14,663 bases of DNA from the NCBI GenBank assembly GCA_001784275.1, contig MFQB01000038.1, forward strand, positions 1 to 14,663. Direction: 5' to 3'. The translations under genes and the position numbers were made by a program. Positions 12,893-14,663 of the stretch are shown in pieces; positions within the stretch are counted from its first letter, which is position 1, and every line of letters starts with the position of its first letter. The DNA comes from Candidatus Magasanikbacteria bacterium RIFCSPHIGHO2_02_FULL_47_14 (GTDB lineage Bacteria; Patescibacteriota; Patescibacteriia; Magasanikbacterales; UBA922). The notes under the pieces are model-generated. The model was given only the letters and a program-made list of their open reading frames with translations, searched no databases and was not told the DNA's origin.

Positions 12893-14017
12893 CTAGTCAC
12901 GGAGATACTGTGTGACACCGTCCGCGCGCCTTGCCTGTTTCTCGACTGCGTTAGCATAGTCATGGGCGTTATCGTAGCTCATTCCCCTTTTCATGCGTTC
13001 GTATTCTTCAACCTCATGAACAATAATATACTTTCTTTCGGCTTTGGGTGCTGCGTCATCAATCCAAATTTCTTTTTTAGGGACATATGAATACACATAC
13101 TGATGCCCACCGAAAGAAAAAGATGGATCATAGTATCTTCTTACTTTCTTTCCTGACACCAAACGAATTGTAATATCTTTGTGTTTTGATAACACATCAG
13201 GTTTGGTATGCACAGACTGTGATGTGTGCAGGTTGGTTGTACGCAATGCAGACTTTGCCTTTTCATATCGTTCGGTTCGCATCAGTGTCTTTCTTTTTAA
13301 AAACGACGCCAAAATACTATCCTTTTCAGCTGCAAAACATTGGTCGATCCATATCTCACCTTTGGGTATATACGGGTAGACCGCATGGTCACCAACCATA
13401 CCAAAATCAATATCAATCGTATTACGAAGTGTATATCCGTCTACTATTTTTACTTTGGTTTTTCGTTTTTCTTTCGACGGGGGTGCAAACAACGGCACTG
13501 AAACCATCCAACGAGTGTATACCTTATCGTCGTACGACTTGTCTATCCAATTTTTTTGGAATCTTTTCTTGTCAATTGTACGAAAACCCAATATGTGATC
13601 CGTCTTTAACTTATGTTTGGCAGGGTCTGCAAGAAAAAAATGTGTTTTATTAAAACCAAAAATAATGGACCAGTGACCACCTTCCAGATCCGGGATCTTT
13701 GAGAGGTGTGTTGGCCATGCTTGATATGGTACAAGGCACACGTGCCCTAACCGAATGGTTTCTTCAGCCAGCGCAGTCGTTGCTTTTTTATACACTGTAT
13801 ATGGGACACCATAGGAATCAAGAGTCTCAAGCAACGCATCTGGTGAGGTGCCACGAACTTCGTCTGTCTGAGACATTTTTGCCACTTCTTTTTCCGAAAG
13901 ATGGACCCCTCTCGTCTTCAATATATCGCGCAATATCGCAACCCCACAGGTGTATGCGGTATTTTGGACGTACGACTGGATGGGTAAAATGACGGTATGA
14001 AAATACGTGTATTTCAT
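12893..14017 (-). CDS. C39-like cysteine peptidase with duplicated C-terminal module
   Basis: A 374-aa protein without signal peptide or membrane segment. Residues 1-175 look like a papain-fold peptidase of the C39 type: Gln18 and Cys24 in QNTAYTCGVAILRD, then GGHWSIIFG (His115) and FFLADPA (Asp131) supply a full Cys-His-Asp triad. It has no transporter fusion, so it is not a standard bacteriocin exporter. Residues about 188-260 and 281-365 are two copies of one module, each with Y.Y[IV]PK.EIWID (214-225 and 309-320). Copy 2 continues with HEVEEYERM (334-342) and SYDNAHDYANAVEKQAR (347-363), a possible metal or catalytic site. In copy 1 these positions read SFLKR and EKAK, so it appears inactive. 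The gene starts 2 nt after the DUF6498-like stop. Substrate unknown. Confidence 0.75.
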   Translation of the reverse strand: MKYTYFHTVILPIQSYVQNTAYTCGVAILRDILKTRGVHLSEKEVAKMSQTDEVRGTSPDALLETLDSYGVPYTVYKKATTALAEETIRLGHVCLVPYQAWPTHLSKIPDLEGGHWSIIFGFNKTHFFLADPAKHKLKTDHILGFRTIDKKRFQKNWIDKSYDDKVYTRWMVSVPLFAPPSKEKRKTKVKIVDGYTLRNTIDIDFGMVGDHAVYPYIPKGEIWIDQCFAAEKDSILASFLKRKTLMRTERYEKAKSALRTTNLHTSQSVHTKPDVLSKHKDITIRLVSGKKVRRYYDPSFSFGGHQYVYSYVPKKEIWIDDAAPKAERKYIIVHEVEEYERMKRGMSYDNAHDYANAVEKQARRADGVTQYLRD

Positions 14018-14019
14018 AT

Positions 14020-14663
14020 TTACACCTGTGACTTTTGCCGGTGCTCAACAACGTGCATCAGTAGATCTGCGCCTGTCTTTAGTAAAAGGAAAATAATTAA
14101 AATGAGTTGTGACTTTGAGGCAAATACCGCTCCCATGATAAGAATAAAATGCATAGGAAAGATACGGGCGTATGGAAAAAACATCATGCTTCCGATGTTG
14201 GGTGTGTTCCGTCTTGGTTCACCCTGGTGGAGTTCGTAGGACCGGCGGTGATTCAAAAAAAATGCGATTGCCCCTGGAATGACCGACAACCACTCCACGC
14301 GTAAAACGAGCGGAAATAGAAAAACCATGTACACGAAATGAAAAAAGCCGTAATGAATAACAAAAAATCGTGCCGTCATTTTCTTTCCTTTTTCGTTTTC
14401 CTCCACACGGCGGCCGTTACTGGTGAATCCCTCTGTGGAAAATTCTTTTAAATCCAAGATCTTTTTGTATTGAAAAACACCAATAACCACACTTTGGAAC
14501 CAATAGGTCCACATCACACTTGCCATACTCCAGTGCTGCCACACTGCCAAAATAATAGTAAAAAGATTTACTGCAAGAAGAGATACAACAGACGAAGAGG
14601 AAAGTCCTGTTTGTGGCGCGTTGGTTGTTTGACTCAAAGGAACGGCTGAAGGAATGTCATTTT
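14020..14663 (-). CDS. DUF6498-like membrane protein (5' end may lie outside the window)
   Basis: A membrane protein of at least 205 aa with about five hydrophobic segments. The helix starting VMWTYWFQSVVIGVFQYKKI, the segment IHYGFFHFVYMVFLF and the C-terminal PYARIFPMHFILIMGA...LLLKTGADLLMHVVEH agree with my memory of the DUF6498 family, whose function is unknown. The only internal start is a TTG at 14637 without a Shine-Dalgarno. The frame stays open to the window edge, adding ...NDIPSAVP, so the true start is probably beyond base 14663. The soluble segment at about 60-90 is strongly basic and Glu-rich. The stop lies 2 nt before the C39-like gene, suggesting co-transcription and perhaps joint function with that peptidase. 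Confidence 0.72.
   Translation of the reverse strand, partial: NDIPSAVPLSQTTNAPQTGLSSSSVVSLLAVNLFTIILAVWQHWSMASVMWTYWFQSVVIGVFQYKKILDLKEFSTEGFTSNGRRVEENEKGKKMTARFFVIHYGFFHFVYMVFLFPLVLRVEWLSVIPGAIAFFLNHRRSYELHQGEPRRNTPNIGSMMFFPYARIFPMHFILIMGAVFASKSQLILIIFLLLKTGADLLMHVVEHRQKSQV

Overview
The window looks like a chromosomal piece of a Patescibacteria (CPR) bacterium, most likely of the Parcubacteria group. This is inference from three things: the modular repeat architecture of the secreted protein at 7399-9288, the small stand-alone DUF1003, MgtC and MGMT-type genes, and tight gene packing with few Shine-Dalgarno (SD) sites. TGA is used as a normal stop. Most of the window is of moderate GC. Two short blocks (about 1-320 and 9590-9930) are clearly richer, about 64% by hand count of 1-240 and 9661-9840.

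Region 1 (1-3896): a GC-rich 83-codon gene of unknown function; a full-length transketolase driven by a promoter that makes its mRNA almost leaderless; and a convergent epmA-efp operon, the EF-P lysylating enzyme plus EF-P itself with its acceptor lysine kept. Region 2 (3897-4821): a DUF1003 / MgtC-family membrane pair overlapping by 4 nt, then a candidate small RNA on the minus strand with its own consensus promoter. Region 3 (4822-7339): a znuA-znuC-znuB metal uptake operon whose promoter holds a perfect 15-bp palindrome between -35 and -10. Region 4 (7399-9360): a large secreted protein with three N-terminal repeats and an unrecognised C-terminal domain.

Region 5 (9361-10340): tRNA-Gly(GCC); a second GC-rich block with an 84-codon membrane-protein gene bordered by imperfect inverted repeats; and a tRNA-Gly(UCC) / initiator tRNA-Met transcript. 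All are on the minus strand and each has a recognisable promoter and terminator. The initiator tRNA carries C33 instead of the near-universal U33. Region 6 (10347-14663): a compact minus-strand gene string, probably one operon: DUF6498-like membrane protein (open at the window edge), C39-like peptidase with a duplicated C-terminal module, single-domain MGMT, thioredoxin lipoprotein, and a DipZ-type CcdA-thioredoxin protein. The last two form a plausible extracytoplasmic thiol-reduction pair.

The best candidates for something undescribed are the two GC-rich single-gene blocks. They share a boundary motif (CACCATTT...) at nearly the same distance upstream of the start codon, have canonical SDs that most other genes here lack, and carry unrelated proteins. 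Next are the small RNA near 4695-4761, the C33 initiator tRNA, and the C39 protein with one intact-looking and one decayed copy of an HE...AH module.
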